From BPGX01 sp037447455 (GTDB lineage Bacteria; Bacteroidota; Bacteroidia; B-17B0; Aurantibacillaceae): a DNA stretch of 64,000 nucleotides. The stretch lies in assembly GCA_037447455.1 (NCBI GenBank), contig JBBIGQ010000011.1, forward strand, positions 1 to 64,000. The letters run 5' to 3'. The translations under genes and the position numbers were made by a program. The notes beneath the pieces are model-generated. The model was given only the letters and a program-made list of their open reading frames with translations. It ran no database searches and was not told the DNA's origin. Shown one piece after another: positions 45,289 through 54,975 of this stretch (positions are counted from its first letter, which is position 1; each line of letters starts with the position of its first letter).

Positions 45289-46398
45289 ATGTTTAATAAA
45301 TTATCCACGATAAAGTTGACTAGTTTACTAATAAGTTTTATTTTTTTCTACAGTTGTAAAAACAAATTGAACATTCTCGCACCATATAAAGAATTAGTAA
45401 GTGTTTACGCTATATTAAACCCTCAGGAACAATACCAGTTTATTCGCATTAACAAAGTATTTGCCAGCGAAGGCAATGCTTATGATATGGCACAAAACAA
45501 AGACACTATTAACTTTCCTGCAGGGCAATTACAAGTATCACTCAAAAGAAAAGTAAATGGCACGTATGTTCCGGTAGAATTATCTTCATCTTCTGTGGAG
45601 TTGTTTTTAAGGGATACTGTTATATACACTCAAACCGGAACATTCCATAACGAGCAAAGATTTTATTATACAGATAAAAAAATTTATCCCTCCGGAACGT
45701 ATGAACTATACATTAAAGATTTAAAGACAAATGCCAGTTTTACAGCTTCAACCACTATGATAGACAGTGTAAAACCCGGATTTGTTCAACCACTTGCACC
45801 ACCTTACTATCCGGTTCCACCCAATCCAAGTAATCCTCCTTATTATTATTTAGACCTCAGCAATCTTACTGTCAACAGAGATGTACGCTTCTCAAGTGAA
45901 CCCAACGCCTATATGTATGAAATGGAAGTGCAGATGCATTATGTTGATTCGATGCTAAATAACACGACTATCCCTAAAACAGCTATCAATAAATACACCC
46001 CTATTTTTGCCAATTCACTTAATGGCGGTGAAAGCATGAAATTTACTTACACCTCCAACCAATTACTCAATAGTTTTTATCTTTATATTTTAAATAATGA
46101 CAACGACCCTAATATATTGTTCAGAAGAATTGTCAAGTTTGATTACATTATTTACGCTGCTAACTATGACTATTATGTTTTTTTACAGTCCAATGTGCCC
46201 TCTACTTCCGTGGCACAAGATAAGCCCGTATACAGCAATATCTCCAACGGTGCTGTAGGCATTTTTGCTACCCGTTCAAGAATCCATGTCAGCAAACATC
46301 CGGCTAGTACTTTTGTAAATTTTTTAGCAACCAACAAACCCTTCTGTAACCTCAGATTTTTAATGTACGACGGTTCTGTGGCACCTAATTGCAATTGA
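45289..46398 (+). CDS. Secreted lipoprotein, possibly DUF4249-like
   Basis: 369 residues with a lipoprotein signal (LLISFIFFYSCKN, Cys about residue 23). The mature protein is beta-rich; APYKELVSVYAILNPQEQYQFIRINK and a Pro-rich linker (APPYYPVPPNPSNPP) are visible. The layout resembles DUF4249 lipoproteins of Bacteroidota, but no specific function can be given. It lies between mutB and folA. Confidence 0.6.
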   Translation: MFNKLSTIKLTSLLISFIFFYSCKNKLNILAPYKELVSVYAILNPQEQYQFIRINKVFASEGNAYDMAQNKDTINFPAGQLQVSLKRKVNGTYVPVELSSSSVELFLRDTVIYTQTGTFHNEQRFYYTDKKIYPSGTYELYIKDLKTNASFTASTTMIDSVKPGFVQPLAPPYYPVPPNPSNPPYYYLDLSNLTVNRDVRFSSEPNAYMYEMEVQMHYVDSMLNNTTIPKTAINKYTPIFANSLNGGESMKFTYTSNQLLNSFYLYILNNDNDPNILFRRIVKFDYIIYAANYDYYVFLQSNVPSTSVAQDKPVYSNISNGAVGIFATRSRIHVSKHPASTFVNFLATNKPFCNLRFLMYDGSVAPNCN

Positions 46399-46421
46399 AC
46401 CATCTATGTTTTTTATTGATT

Positions 46422-46907
46422 ATGATTGCTATTGTTGCTACTGACTCAAATAACGGAATTGGTATTAAAAACCAATTGCTCTGTCATTTGCCCGATGATC
46501 TGAAAAGATTTAAACAACTCACTTCTGGAAATGTCGTTATCATGGGAAGAAAAACTTTTGAAAGTATTGGAAAACCATTACTCAACCGAATAAATATTGT
46601 ACTCACTTCATCGTCCAATTTTCATTCCGAAGGTATTATAATTTACAACGATTTCAAAAAATTATTGAAAGACATCCCACAAAAATTTTCTGATAAAAAA
46701 ATTTTCATCATCGGTGGCGGGCAAATTTATCAACTGTTTTATCCTTTTATTCAGGAAATTCAAAGAACTTTAATTCATCATACTTTTACTGCAGATGCTT
46801 TCTTTCCTCCATTTGAAAACGACTTTAAATTAGTAGAAAGCACCTTTCATCCTGCTGATGAAAAACATTGTTATGACTTTGAATTTCAAGTGTGGAAACG
46901 AAAATAA
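46422..46907 (+). CDS. folA: Dihydrofolate reductase
   Basis: 161 residues from the ATG at 46422, matching the family start (IAIVATDSNNGIGIKNQL). Also CHLPDDLKRFKQLT, VVIMGRKTFESIG and FIIGGGQIYQLF. Reduces dihydrofolate to tetrahydrofolate with NADPH. The longer frame (46389) overlaps the previous gene and is not needed. It converges on msrA. Confidence 0.93.
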   Translation: MIAIVATDSNNGIGIKNQLLCHLPDDLKRFKQLTSGNVVIMGRKTFESIGKPLLNRINIVLTSSSNFHSEGIIIYNDFKKLLKDIPQKFSDKKIFIIGGGQIYQLFYPFIQEIQRTLIHHTFTADAFFPPFENDFKLVESTFHPADEKHCYDFEFQVWKRK

Positions 46908-46919
46908 ATAGGTTTAAAA

Positions 46920-47516
46920 TTATTTTTTCAACTTGTCTTTAAATATCTTTTCAAACTTTTCAACCTTTGGTTTAATGACTAATTGACAATAGGGCTTATT
47001 TGAATTCAAACGAAAATAATTTTTGTGATAATCTTCTGCCGGATAAAAATTTTTAAACGGCTCAATAGCAGTAATTACGGGCTTTCCAAAAGCATTTTGC
47101 TGATTTAATTCCTGAATGACTTTTTCTGCCGCTTGTTTCTGATACTCACTATGATAAAATATCACAGAACGATATTGAAAGCCCACATCTTCACCTTGTC
47201 TATTTATAGAAGTAGGATCATGCACTTTAAAGAAAACTTCCAACAGTTCTTCAAAAGATATTTGCAATGGAGCGTATTGAATTTGTGCAACTTCTGTATG
47301 TCCAGTATTTCCGTTACACACTTCTTCATAACTTGGATTAGGCACGTGACCACCAGCATAACCCGGCGTTACACTTATCACACCTTTTAGTTCCTGAAAA
47401 ACAGCTTCCGTACACCAAAAACAACCCATCCCCAATGTAGCCGTTTCTATTTTTTTAATTTGCGCTTCCATCCTATTTAGAGTTAAAAAGATTATGCAAT
47501 AACGAATTAATCTCAT
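46920..47516 (-). CDS. msrA: Peptide methionine-S-sulfoxide reductase, possibly exported
   Basis: 198 residues. Reduces methionine-S-sulfoxide in proteins. The catalytic motif GCFWCTEAVF is near residues 30-39, and GYAGGHVPNPSYEEVCNGNTGH and VFFKVHDPTSINRQGEDVG follow. The ATG at 47516 overlaps the stop of the preceding secreted-protein gene as ATGA, and the N-terminus (RLIRYCIIFLTLN...EAQ) is signal-like, suggesting export. A start at 47471 would give a 183-residue cytoplasmic form. Confidence 0.9.
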   Translation of the reverse strand: MRLIRYCIIFLTLNRMEAQIKKIETATLGMGCFWCTEAVFQELKGVISVTPGYAGGHVPNPSYEEVCNGNTGHTEVAQIQYAPLQISFEELLEVFFKVHDPTSINRQGEDVGFQYRSVIFYHSEYQKQAAEKVIQELNQQNAFGKPVITAIEPFKNFYPAEDYHKNYFRLNSNKPYCQLVIKPKVEKFEKIFKDKLKK

Positions 47517-47968
47517 TTTTTATCTTTAATTTTTGTGGCCTTTTCCATTCCTATAAACTCAAAGTGCTTCTTTAATTTATCGTTTTTACTAATTTTAATA
47601 CTTCCTTCTATGTTCTCATTTTCAATTTTACAATTTAATAGTGTTTCTTCTTTATCATCATTAGTAAAAGATGCCTTTACTTCAAAATATCTAACTTCTG
47701 TTTCAAGCACCGAATCTATGAATGTTGTATCTTTTTCAATCACATATTTCATCCAACCAATACTGAATTTATCATTTAAAAAATTACTAAACACTTTTCT
47801 GTCTTTAAATTCTATTTCATCTTTTATAGTTTTGTTTGAAGCCACTCCATTTTTAATTTCAGTAATGTTAGTATTAAACGTTTTTTTATGCAATGGATCT
47901 TTGTCTTTATCCTTAAACACAGCGTAAATACTGCACACCACACTCACAAACAAAATTAATTTTTTCAT
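47513..47968 (-). CDS. Secreted or periplasmic protein of unknown function
   Basis: 151 residues from the ATG at 47968. The longer frame (48010) would overlap the divergent gene's leader. A short signal peptide (KKLILFVSVVCSIYA) precedes a Lys- and Asp-rich domain (KTIKDEIEFKDRKVFSNFL). It overlaps msrA by four bases, so the two are coupled. TATATTTA lies about 15 bases upstream as a possible variant -7 element. Confidence 0.6.
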   Translation of the reverse strand: MKKLILFVSVVCSIYAVFKDKDKDPLHKKTFNTNITEIKNGVASNKTIKDEIEFKDRKVFSNFLNDKFSIGWMKYVIEKDTTFIDSVLETEVRYFEVKASFTNDDKEETLLNCKIENENIEGSIKISKNDKLKKHFEFIGMEKATKIKDKK

Positions 47969-48018
47969 AGCACCTTTATTTTGGCATAAATATAGTAAAT
48001 TTAAAGCCAATAAAATTT

Positions 48019-49245
48019 ATGCAACCATTAGCAGAACGTTTGCGTCCTAAACAATGGAAAGATTTAATTGGTCAATCGCATCTTGTAGGTCCCAACGGAA
48101 TATTGACAATTTTTTTACAACAAAATTTTATCCCATCAATGATACTATGGGGACCACCCGGCGTTGGTAAAACCAGCATTGCCTCGTTAATTGCCAATGA
48201 ATTGAATCGTCCCTTTTATTCATTATCCGCCATTAGTTCAGGAGTAAAAGATGTTAGAGAGATATTAGAAAAATCTGAAAAAAACTTATTCCTTCAAAAA
48301 AATAGCCCTATCGTATTCATTGATGAAATTCACCGATTTAATAAAACACAACAAGATGCTTTATTATCTGCCGTTGAAAAAGGAATTGTTACACTTATAG
48401 GCGCTACTACCGAAAATCCATCTTTTGAATTAGTGCCTGCTTTGTTATCCAGAATGCAAGTATTTGTGCTGCATCATCTCCATAAAGACGAATTACTTCA
48501 ATTACTAAACAAAGCCATAAAAGAAGATAGTGTTTTATCACAAAAATCAATTGTATTAAAAGAAACAGATGCCTTAATGGCGTTTAGTGGTGGCGATGCC
48601 AGAAAATTATTAAACGGATTAGAATACATTATACAACACTCTAATAACGCAACTATTGAAATAACTAATGATTTAACCCGATCGCTTTTACAAAATTCTA
48701 TTTTATACGACAAGAATGCGGAACAACATTACGAAGTTATTTCTGCTTTTATCAAATCAGTGCGTGGTTCGGACATTGATGCGGCTTTATATTGGCTTGC
48801 AGTAATGTTGAAGGGCGGCGAAGATACTTTATTCATTGCCCGTCGACTCATCATTTTGGCTGCAGAAGATATAGGACTTGCCAATCCCAATGCACTTTTA
48901 TTAGCCAATGCCTGTTTTGATGCAGTGCACAAAATCGGAATGCCCGAAGCACGAATTGTTTTATCTCAAACTACAATTTACTTAGCCCAATCTCCCAAAA
49001 GCAATTCTGCTTATTTAGCCATAGATAAAGCTTTGGAATTTATTAATAAAAATGGCATTCAACCTGTACCGCTTCATCTTCGCAATGCTCCTACGCAACT
49101 CATGAAAGAGTTAAATTACAGTTTAGGATATAAATATCCTCACGATTATCCCAAGCATTTTATTGAACAACAATATCTTCCTGATTCTTTAACTAACATA
49201 AAATTTTTTACACCATCTGAAAATGACAAGATTTCAAAAAAATAA
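48019..49245 (+). CDS. rarA: Replication-associated recombination protein A (AAA+ ATPase)
   Basis: 408 residues. RarA/MgsA acts at stalled replication forks. LAERLRPKQWKDLIGQSHL starts the protein; Walker A GPPGVGKTS, Walker B IDEIHRFNKTQQDA, sensor IGATTENPSFE, and the C-terminal SDIDAALYWLAVMLKGGED domain are all present. Divergent from the gene at 47968. Confidence 0.92.
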   Translation: MQPLAERLRPKQWKDLIGQSHLVGPNGILTIFLQQNFIPSMILWGPPGVGKTSIASLIANELNRPFYSLSAISSGVKDVREILEKSEKNLFLQKNSPIVFIDEIHRFNKTQQDALLSAVEKGIVTLIGATTENPSFELVPALLSRMQVFVLHHLHKDELLQLLNKAIKEDSVLSQKSIVLKETDALMAFSGGDARKLLNGLEYIIQHSNNATIEITNDLTRSLLQNSILYDKNAEQHYEVISAFIKSVRGSDIDAALYWLAVMLKGGEDTLFIARRLIILAAEDIGLANPNALLLANACFDAVHKIGMPEARIVLSQTTIYLAQSPKSNSAYLAIDKALEFINKNGIQPVPLHLRNAPTQLMKELNYSLGYKYPHDYPKHFIEQQYLPDSLTNIKFFTPSENDKISKK

Positions 49246-49299
49246 ATTTTTAATCTCATCGTTATCTTTGAATGTGTTTAATTCAACTGAATTATCCTT

Positions 49300-49307
49300 T
49301 ATATTTG
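49300..49307 (+). promoter_or_regulatory. Predicted -7 element for the porT-like gene
   Basis: TATATTTG matches TAnnTTTG, 18 bases before the ATG at 49326. No -33 TTTG at usual spacing. Confidence 0.5.
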
Positions 49308-49325
49308 CGTTTTTATCAAACCTTT

Positions 49326-50090
49326 ATGCTAAAAAATTTTTTATCTATAATATTTTTGACTTGTTTTAATTGGCACGTTTATTCCCAACAAAATGAAGGA
49401 TCGGGTCAGAACCTGCCCAATTTTTATCACAATAAATTACATTTTGGTTTTACAATTGCTTTTAACTCCACCGATTTTCGCATTCATACCAAACCTATTA
49501 TCCAACTACCCGATACTATCATTGATACCGTCCGGTATCAGATGAAAAATATCTATCACCGTTCAACGCCCGGTTTTGCTTTAGGAATTGTAGGTGATTT
49601 CCGATTGCACAATTATGTACGGCTCCGCTTTACCCCCAACATTAGCTTTGCATCCAGAAGTTTGCAATATCATTTGTATAACAAAAATGGTGATAGTTCT
49701 TTGGTATTTGAAAAGTCCGTTGAGTCAACATTTTTGATATTCCCTTTAGAAATAAAAATTCAATCCAAACGTGCTTTTAATTTCAGTGCGTATGTCATAG
49801 GCGGTGGTGGATATGCTATGGATCTGGCTGGGAATAAGAAATCACAAGGTACTTCTGGCAGTGGGAATGTTTTAGATAATAGTGTTGTAAGATTATATAG
49901 AGATGATTATTTTTATAGTGGTGGCGGTGGCGTTGATTTTTACCTGAAATACTTTAAGTTTGGATTAGAGATTAAAATTTTAGCAGGCACTCGTAATTTA
50001 CTCTATCAAAGAAATAACATCTTTTCTCAAAAAAGTATTGATAAAATCAATTCCAGAATGGTGGTATTTACGCTAACCTTTGAAGGGTAA
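49326..50090 (+). CDS. porT: PorT-family outer membrane protein, likely T9SS PorT
   Basis: 254 residues from the ATG at 49326, chosen because it begins a signal peptide (FLSIIFLTCFNWHVYSQ). The mature barrel has FGFTIAFNSTDFRIH, STPGFALGIVGDFRLHNYVRLRF in short parts, PNISFASRSLQYH and AYVIGGGGYAMDLAG, a pattern matching T9SS PorT proteins that assist translocation of sorting-domain cargo. Other PorT-like barrels exist, so orthology is probable, not certain. It is far from the gldKLMN operon. Confidence 0.68.
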   Translation: MLKNFLSIIFLTCFNWHVYSQQNEGSGQNLPNFYHNKLHFGFTIAFNSTDFRIHTKPIIQLPDTIIDTVRYQMKNIYHRSTPGFALGIVGDFRLHNYVRLRFTPNISFASRSLQYHLYNKNGDSSLVFEKSVESTFLIFPLEIKIQSKRAFNFSAYVIGGGGYAMDLAGNKKSQGTSGSGNVLDNSVVRLYRDDYFYSGGGGVDFYLKYFKFGLEIKILAGTRNLLYQRNNIFSQKSIDKINSRMVVFTLTFEG

Positions 50091-50096
50091 ACGTTT

Positions 50097-51050
50097 CTAG
50101 AACTTACTTCTCAAGCGACTTCTACCTCTTTTATACTTGAAAACATAACCACCTTTTAATTGTATAGAGAAATAAGAATCTTTTTGTTTAGAGTCACCCC
50201 TTTGAGCTGGATTGCCTGCTGCATCAGGTTTAGAAAAACCAGGAATATTACCTAAACTTTTATCTGCCATCTCTGCCGACTTAGGTCCATAAGCCGTTGC
50301 TAATTTTACCGGGTCATAATACGTAGTGCTCACGTCATCAATATAATCCGTAAATGTTTTTCTCCAGTTAACTTCAATGCCCACTGTCCATTGTCTTTTA
50401 ATGTACATATTCATTCCTATACCCATCGGAATAGCAATAGAGAAATTACTGTATTGTTTGGGACCACCCGGTAATCCTTGTCCTTCTGTGTGTAAGGGCC
50501 TTAAGGGTACCCATGCACCACTTTTATCTTGTCCCTTTGGATTATAGTAAAATCCACCTATACCAATAAATCCTACCCATTCTGTTTGAATCCCTTTCAT
50601 ACGTCTACTAAAAGTTTTTTTAATACTATAACGACTAGTAACTCTATTTGCAAAATATGCAAACTCAATTCTTGCCGCTAATTCAAAAATATTCGACTTA
50701 AAATTTAAATTTCTCTCCTGCCGAAAAGGTTCTTTAGTAAATTTGTCATCTCCTTTTAAGATTAACCAATTAAACGTAGTAACAACATTTAACCATTTTT
50801 GAAGTTTATATTTATACCCTACCCCCATAGTTGTTCTCGTGATTTGAAAATCATAATCTACCGGTGAATAATCTGTACCAACTTTATCTAATCCCCCCAA
50901 ATCACCTAAAAATCCGGACATTCCCATTTGCACAAAAACTTCTTTTCGTATTTTTTTCCAGTCATTGGGTCGGAAAAAGTTCTGTGCCATTGACACTTCA
51001 AAAAAACCGCCCACATAAAAAAATAAAAATAGCAAATAAAATTTATTCAT
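50097..51050 (-). CDS. PorG-like (DUF6089-type) outer membrane protein
   Basis: 317 residues from the ATG at 51050, which begins a signal peptide (FYLLFLFFYVGG...SMAQ). Features of the PorG/DUF6089 barrels include FLGDLGGLDKVG, FIGIGGFYYNPKG, a HTEGQGLPGGP segment, and WTVGIEVNWRKTFTDYIDDVSTTYYDP in short parts. PorG anchors the GldK/GldN ring to the outer membrane in P. gingivalis; equivalence here is inferred. It ends convergently 6 bases from the porT-like gene. Confidence 0.65.
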   Translation of the reverse strand: MNKFYLLFLFFYVGGFFEVSMAQNFFRPNDWKKIRKEVFVQMGMSGFLGDLGGLDKVGTDYSPVDYDFQITRTTMGVGYKYKLQKWLNVVTTFNWLILKGDDKFTKEPFRQERNLNFKSNIFELAARIEFAYFANRVTSRYSIKKTFSRRMKGIQTEWVGFIGIGGFYYNPKGQDKSGAWVPLRPLHTEGQGLPGGPKQYSNFSIAIPMGIGMNMYIKRQWTVGIEVNWRKTFTDYIDDVSTTYYDPVKLATAYGPKSAEMADKSLGNIPGFSKPDAAGNPAQRGDSKQKDSYFSIQLKGGYVFKYKRGRSRLRSKF

Positions 51051-51106
51051 GATTAGTTTTTTGGCGTTCAAATGTACATAATTTTTTTACTAAAAAATAC
51101 AATTTG

Positions 51107-52261
51107 TTAATTTTTTAATAAATGGATAACATAAGCAGATCTTTCAAGTGTTTCTTCTTTTTTGGCAAAGCAAAATCGCAATAAATGATAATCCTTTTTG
51201 TTGTGATAAAACACAGACATGGGAATAGATGCTATTTTATACCTTTCTATTAACTCAACCACAAACTCTGTATCACTTTTTCTACTGAGTTCAGAATAAT
51301 CTAATAACACAAAATAAGTGCCGGCTGGTGGAATTATTCTAAATCCAGAAAATTGTATAAGCGATAAAAAATAATCTCGCTTTTTTTGATAAAATGTTTT
51401 GAGTGTCAAATAATTCTTCTGATCACTTAAATATTCCGCAATTGTTTTTTGTAAAGGCTGGTTCACTGCAAAAACCAAATATTGATGTACTTTTCTTAAT
51501 ACATTCATAATTTTTGCCGGTGCAACAAGATAACCTATTTTCCATCCAGTCGTGTGAATAGTTTTTCCAAAAGAAGACACCATAATAGATCTCTCAAAAA
51601 GCACATCATATTTTAATACCGATTCGTGCTGCCTGCCATCAAAAATAATGTGTTCATATACTTCATCACTCAAGATTATTATGTTGGTATCCCTTGTAAC
51701 ATCCATTAAGCATTGCAGATCACCTTTACTCAATACGCTCCCCGTAGGATTATGTGGTGAATTAATAATAATCATTTTGGTTTTAGAAGAAATTTTATCT
51801 TTCACTTCATTCCAATCAATACTAAAATTCGGATATTTTAATTCACAATACACAGGGATACCACCATTGACAATAACAGCTGGTGCATAACAATCGTACG
51901 CCGGTTCAAAAAGAATAACCTCGTCTCCTGCTGAAACAAAACTTGCAATGGCTGTGTAAATGGCTTGTGTGGCTCCCGCTGTAACAGTGATTTCTGTATC
52001 CGGATTAAGTTTTCTATTGTAACAATTTAAAACAATATCTCTTATTATCTCTCTCAATTCAATACAACCCGGCATTGGTGCATACTGCTGAAAAGAAGAA
52101 GAAAAATATCTTTTTGCTATTTCCAAAAGCATTGGATCGGGCTCAAAGTCAGGGAAACCTTGAGATAAATTAATCGCATTGTGCTTTTGAGCCAATGCAC
52201 TCATCACCGTAAAAATAGTCGTCCCAAAATGTTCTAATTTATCTTTTAACAATACACTCAT
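51107..52261 (-). CDS. PLP-dependent class I/II aminotransferase (methionine aminotransferase-like)
   Basis: 384 residues. Fold type I transaminase: NLSQGFPDFEPD at the N-terminus, TVTAGATQAIYTA, NSPHNPTGSVL, SDEVYEHIIFD, and the PLP-lysine in SSFGKTIHTTGWKIGY. The pattern fits the YbdL/kynurenine-aminotransferase group, which uses methionine and aromatic amino acids. Its start overlaps the bioB stop by four bases (52258-52261), linking it to biotin synthesis. Confidence 0.83.
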   Translation of the reverse strand: MSVLLKDKLEHFGTTIFTVMSALAQKHNAINLSQGFPDFEPDPMLLEIAKRYFSSSFQQYAPMPGCIELREIIRDIVLNCYNRKLNPDTEITVTAGATQAIYTAIASFVSAGDEVILFEPAYDCYAPAVIVNGGIPVYCELKYPNFSIDWNEVKDKISSKTKMIIINSPHNPTGSVLSKGDLQCLMDVTRDTNIIILSDEVYEHIIFDGRQHESVLKYDVLFERSIMVSSFGKTIHTTGWKIGYLVAPAKIMNVLRKVHQYLVFAVNQPLQKTIAEYLSDQKNYLTLKTFYQKKRDYFLSLIQFSGFRIIPPAGTYFVLLDYSELSRKSDTEFVVELIERYKIASIPMSVFYHNKKDYHLLRFCFAKKEETLERSAYVIHLLKN

Positions 52262-53226
52262 GCTTGTACAACTTTTTCCTGATAAACAGAAGGTTTAGGA
52301 TTAAGTCCTAATATCTCAAACAGCCACTTATCCTGATTAAAATCATTATTAGGTGTGGTCAACAATTTTTCTCCTGCAAAAATAGAGTTTGCCCCAGCTA
52401 TAAAGCACAATGTCTGAGCTTCAGCAGATAATTCAATTCTTCCGGCAGACAAACGCACCATTGATTTTGGCAATACGATTCTTGTAGTAGCAATCACCCT
52501 TACAAGTTCCCAAACAGAAACTTTTGGTTGATTTTCCAAAGGCGTACCTTTCACCGGAACCAGAGTATTTATCGGAACAGATTCTGGATGTGGATTTAAT
52601 AAATTTAAAGTGTACAACATATTTATTCTATCTTCTTCACCTTCTCCCATTCCGATAATTCCACCAGAACATATTGTTAGTCCTGCTTTCCTGACATTTT
52701 TCAGAGTATTTAATCTATCTTGATAATTTCGGGTAGTGATTATTTTATTGTAATATTCTTCGGATGTGTCAATGTTGTGATTGTAGGCATAGAGTCCTGC
52801 TTCGGCTAATTTTTTTGCTTGCTCTTCATTAATCATGCCAAATGTTGCACATACTTCTAATCCTTCATTTGCAATCATTCGCACCATTTCTAACACTTTA
52901 TCAAAATCTTTGTTATTGCGAACTTCCCTCCACGCAGCCCCTAAACACAAACGACTGATACCATTTTCTTTAGCATAATCAATTTGTCTCATCAACTCCT
53001 CTGGTTCCATTAATTTATATACCTTAATTTCTGTTTGATACTTTGCCGACTGTGGACAATACGCACAATCTTCCGGACATCCGCCGGTTTTAATAGACAC
53101 TAACGAGCTGATCTGAACTTCCCGCACATTAAAATTTTGCCTATGAATCTCTGCTGCACGATGTATTAATTCTATTAAAGGTAAATTATAAATGACTTTA
53201 ATTTCTTCTTTTGATAATGGCTGCAT
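52258..53226 (-). CDS. bioB: Biotin synthase
   Basis: 322 residues. Radical SAM enzyme inserting sulphur into dethiobiotin. CPEDCAYCPQSAKY (CxxxCxxC), CLGAAWREVRN, YNHNIDTSEEYY and the C-terminal GANSIFAGEKLLTT are diagnostic. No other bio gene is adjacent. Its stop overlaps the start of the aminotransferase gene. Confidence 0.95.
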   Translation of the reverse strand: MQPLSKEEIKVIYNLPLIELIHRAAEIHRQNFNVREVQISSLVSIKTGGCPEDCAYCPQSAKYQTEIKVYKLMEPEELMRQIDYAKENGISRLCLGAAWREVRNNKDFDKVLEMVRMIANEGLEVCATFGMINEEQAKKLAEAGLYAYNHNIDTSEEYYNKIITTRNYQDRLNTLKNVRKAGLTICSGGIIGMGEGEEDRINMLYTLNLLNPHPESVPINTLVPVKGTPLENQPKVSVWELVRVIATTRIVLPKSMVRLSAGRIELSAEAQTLCFIAGANSIFAGEKLLTTPNNDFNQDKWLFEILGLNPKPSVYQEKVVQA

Positions 53227-53338
53227 AATTATTTTATTTTAATATGTTTATCTTTTGTTTTATTTTGTGTTAATAAAAGATGCTTCTCTTCTTTTGAAAA
53301 ATTTTCTTCTGATTGTTTCCCGAATATTCCTGTTGAAA

Positions 53339-53833
53339 TTATGTTATTTCTTCGTAGTAATCAATCATAACCCCATCTAATGGATGTACCTGAATAAGTC
53401 GCTTCTCGCTGTTTTCAAATTCCAGTATGATTTCATCACATAAATAATGTTGTGTTTCTTTGTCTTTTGATAACCGAACTTTGGTAAGCTTGGTATTTAC
53501 CACATCCTTCCATATTTCCGTAGCATTGGCACTTACTCTAAACAACTTGATTTTTCCTCCAAATTCTTTTTCTAGTAATGCCTTTTCTTCTTCAAAATGA
53601 TAGTGAATAGACATTAACCCTTCTTGTGCTTCATTGCCGGTCAAAACAATAGTATTCCCATCTGAAAAAACAAATTCTATAGCGTCTATCACATCCACCG
53701 GTTCTTTAGGATTAACAGCATTTAACCACAGGTAACAAATAACCTCTGATAAAATTTTACCTTGTACAGCCACCAGTTCATTTAAAGTTCTATTATCAAT
53801 GATATTGAATTTACCAGATTTTGAAGTATTCAT
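53339..53833 (-). CDS. Conserved-looking protein of unknown function downstream of serC
   Basis: 164 residues with no signal peptide or membrane segment. Acidic; contains VDVIDAIEFVFSDGNTIVLTGNE and EKRLIQVHPLDGVMIDYYEE. I do not recognise a family. It starts 9 bases after the serC stop, so it is probably in the same operon. Confidence 0.55.
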   Translation of the reverse strand: MNTSKSGKFNIIDNRTLNELVAVQGKILSEVICYLWLNAVNPKEPVDVIDAIEFVFSDGNTIVLTGNEAQEGLMSIHYHFEEEKALLEKEFGGKIKLFRVSANATEIWKDVVNTKLTKVRLSKDKETQHYLCDEIILEFENSEKRLIQVHPLDGVMIDYYEEIT

Positions 53834-53842
53834 AGCACGCCC

Positions 53843-54937
53843 TTATGCAAATTTTCTCTCAAATTCTTTCATCACATCTATCAACACCTTCACACTTTCA
53901 ACCGGCAACGCATTATACAATGATGCTCTGTATCCTCCTACATCTCTGTATCCTCTGATACCACTAATGTTTGCTTCTTTCCATAGTTTGTCAAATTCAT
54001 TCTCTAAAGATTCATTTTTCAAACGGAAACAAACATTCATTGTGCTTCTGTCTTCCTCACTTGTCACCGTTCTTTCAAATAGTGCATTTCTGTCAATTTC
54101 TTCATATAATAATCTTGCTTTCTCGTTGTTCATTTTTTCAATAGCGGACACACCACCTATTTTTTTCAACCATCTTAATGTAAGCAATACGACATACACA
54201 GGAAATACCGGTGGTGTATTAAACATACTGCCTGCTTTTATATGTGTTCTGTAATCCAGCATAGTTAATAATCCTGTTTTACTTTTTTCTGCAAAATCTT
54301 TTCGTATCATAACCATAGTTGCCCCGGCGGACCCCATATTTTTCTGCGCACCGGCGTAAATCAAATCAAATTGCCGGGCGTCTACTTTTCTTGAAAAAAT
54401 ATCGGATGACATATCACAAACTAATGGCACACGCACCTTTGGAAATTCTTTGTACTGTGTTCCATAAATAGTATTGTTAGAGGTAATATGCAAATAATCC
54501 AAATCATCCGGCACAATGTAATCTTTCGGTATATAACCAAATTTCTTGTCTTCTGAGGATGCTACAACCAACGTATTTCCCACTTTTTGTGCTTCTTTAA
54601 TGGCCTTGCTCGCCCAAACGCCAGTATTGATATAGCCCGCTTTCGTTCTCAAAAAATTATACGGTACCATGGCAAATTGCAAACTTGCACCGCCGCCTAA
54701 ATAAATTACCTCATATTCATCAGAACTTACTTCAAAATGTTCTAAAACAAGATGTCGTGCTTCTTCCATTACTTTTTCATAGTTCTTGCTTCGGTGTGAA
54801 ATTTCTAAAAGTGATAAATTCAAATTGTCAAAGTTAATACACGCCTCTGCCGCTTCTCTTAAAACTTCTTCCGGCAGTATTCCGGGACCGGCACTAAAAT
54901 TATGCACTTTTACTTTTTTTGAAACATTTGTTAGCAT
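53843..54937 (-). CDS. serC: Phosphoserine aminotransferase
   Basis: 364 residues from the ATG at 54937. Second step of serine synthesis (and of PLP synthesis in some species). VHNFSAGPGILPEEVL, the PLP lysine in YAGAQKNMGSAGATMVMI and GIRGYRDVGGYRASLYNA are diagnostic. A longer frame to 55009 lies upstream of the promoter at 54953, so the shorter start is preferred. Confidence 0.94.
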   Translation of the reverse strand: MLTNVSKKVKVHNFSAGPGILPEEVLREAAEACINFDNLNLSLLEISHRSKNYEKVMEEARHLVLEHFEVSSDEYEVIYLGGGASLQFAMVPYNFLRTKAGYINTGVWASKAIKEAQKVGNTLVVASSEDKKFGYIPKDYIVPDDLDYLHITSNNTIYGTQYKEFPKVRVPLVCDMSSDIFSRKVDARQFDLIYAGAQKNMGSAGATMVMIRKDFAEKSKTGLLTMLDYRTHIKAGSMFNTPPVFPVYVVLLTLRWLKKIGGVSAIEKMNNEKARLLYEEIDRNALFERTVTSEEDRSTMNVCFRLKNESLENEFDKLWKEANISGIRGYRDVGGYRASLYNALPVESVKVLIDVMKEFERKFA

Positions 54938-54952
54938 ACAAAAATTTTTGCT

Positions 54953-54960
54953 CAAAGGTA
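54953..54960 (-). promoter_or_regulatory. Predicted -7 element for serC
   Basis: TACCTTTG on the minus strand, 15 bases before the ATG at 54937. No clear -33 element. Confidence 0.5.
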
Positions 54961-54975
54961 GTAAATTATTTAGCA

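Noticed and set aside
53227..53338. Biotin operator or riboswitch before bioB
   Set aside because: The AT-rich spacer shows no dyad of the BirA operator type.
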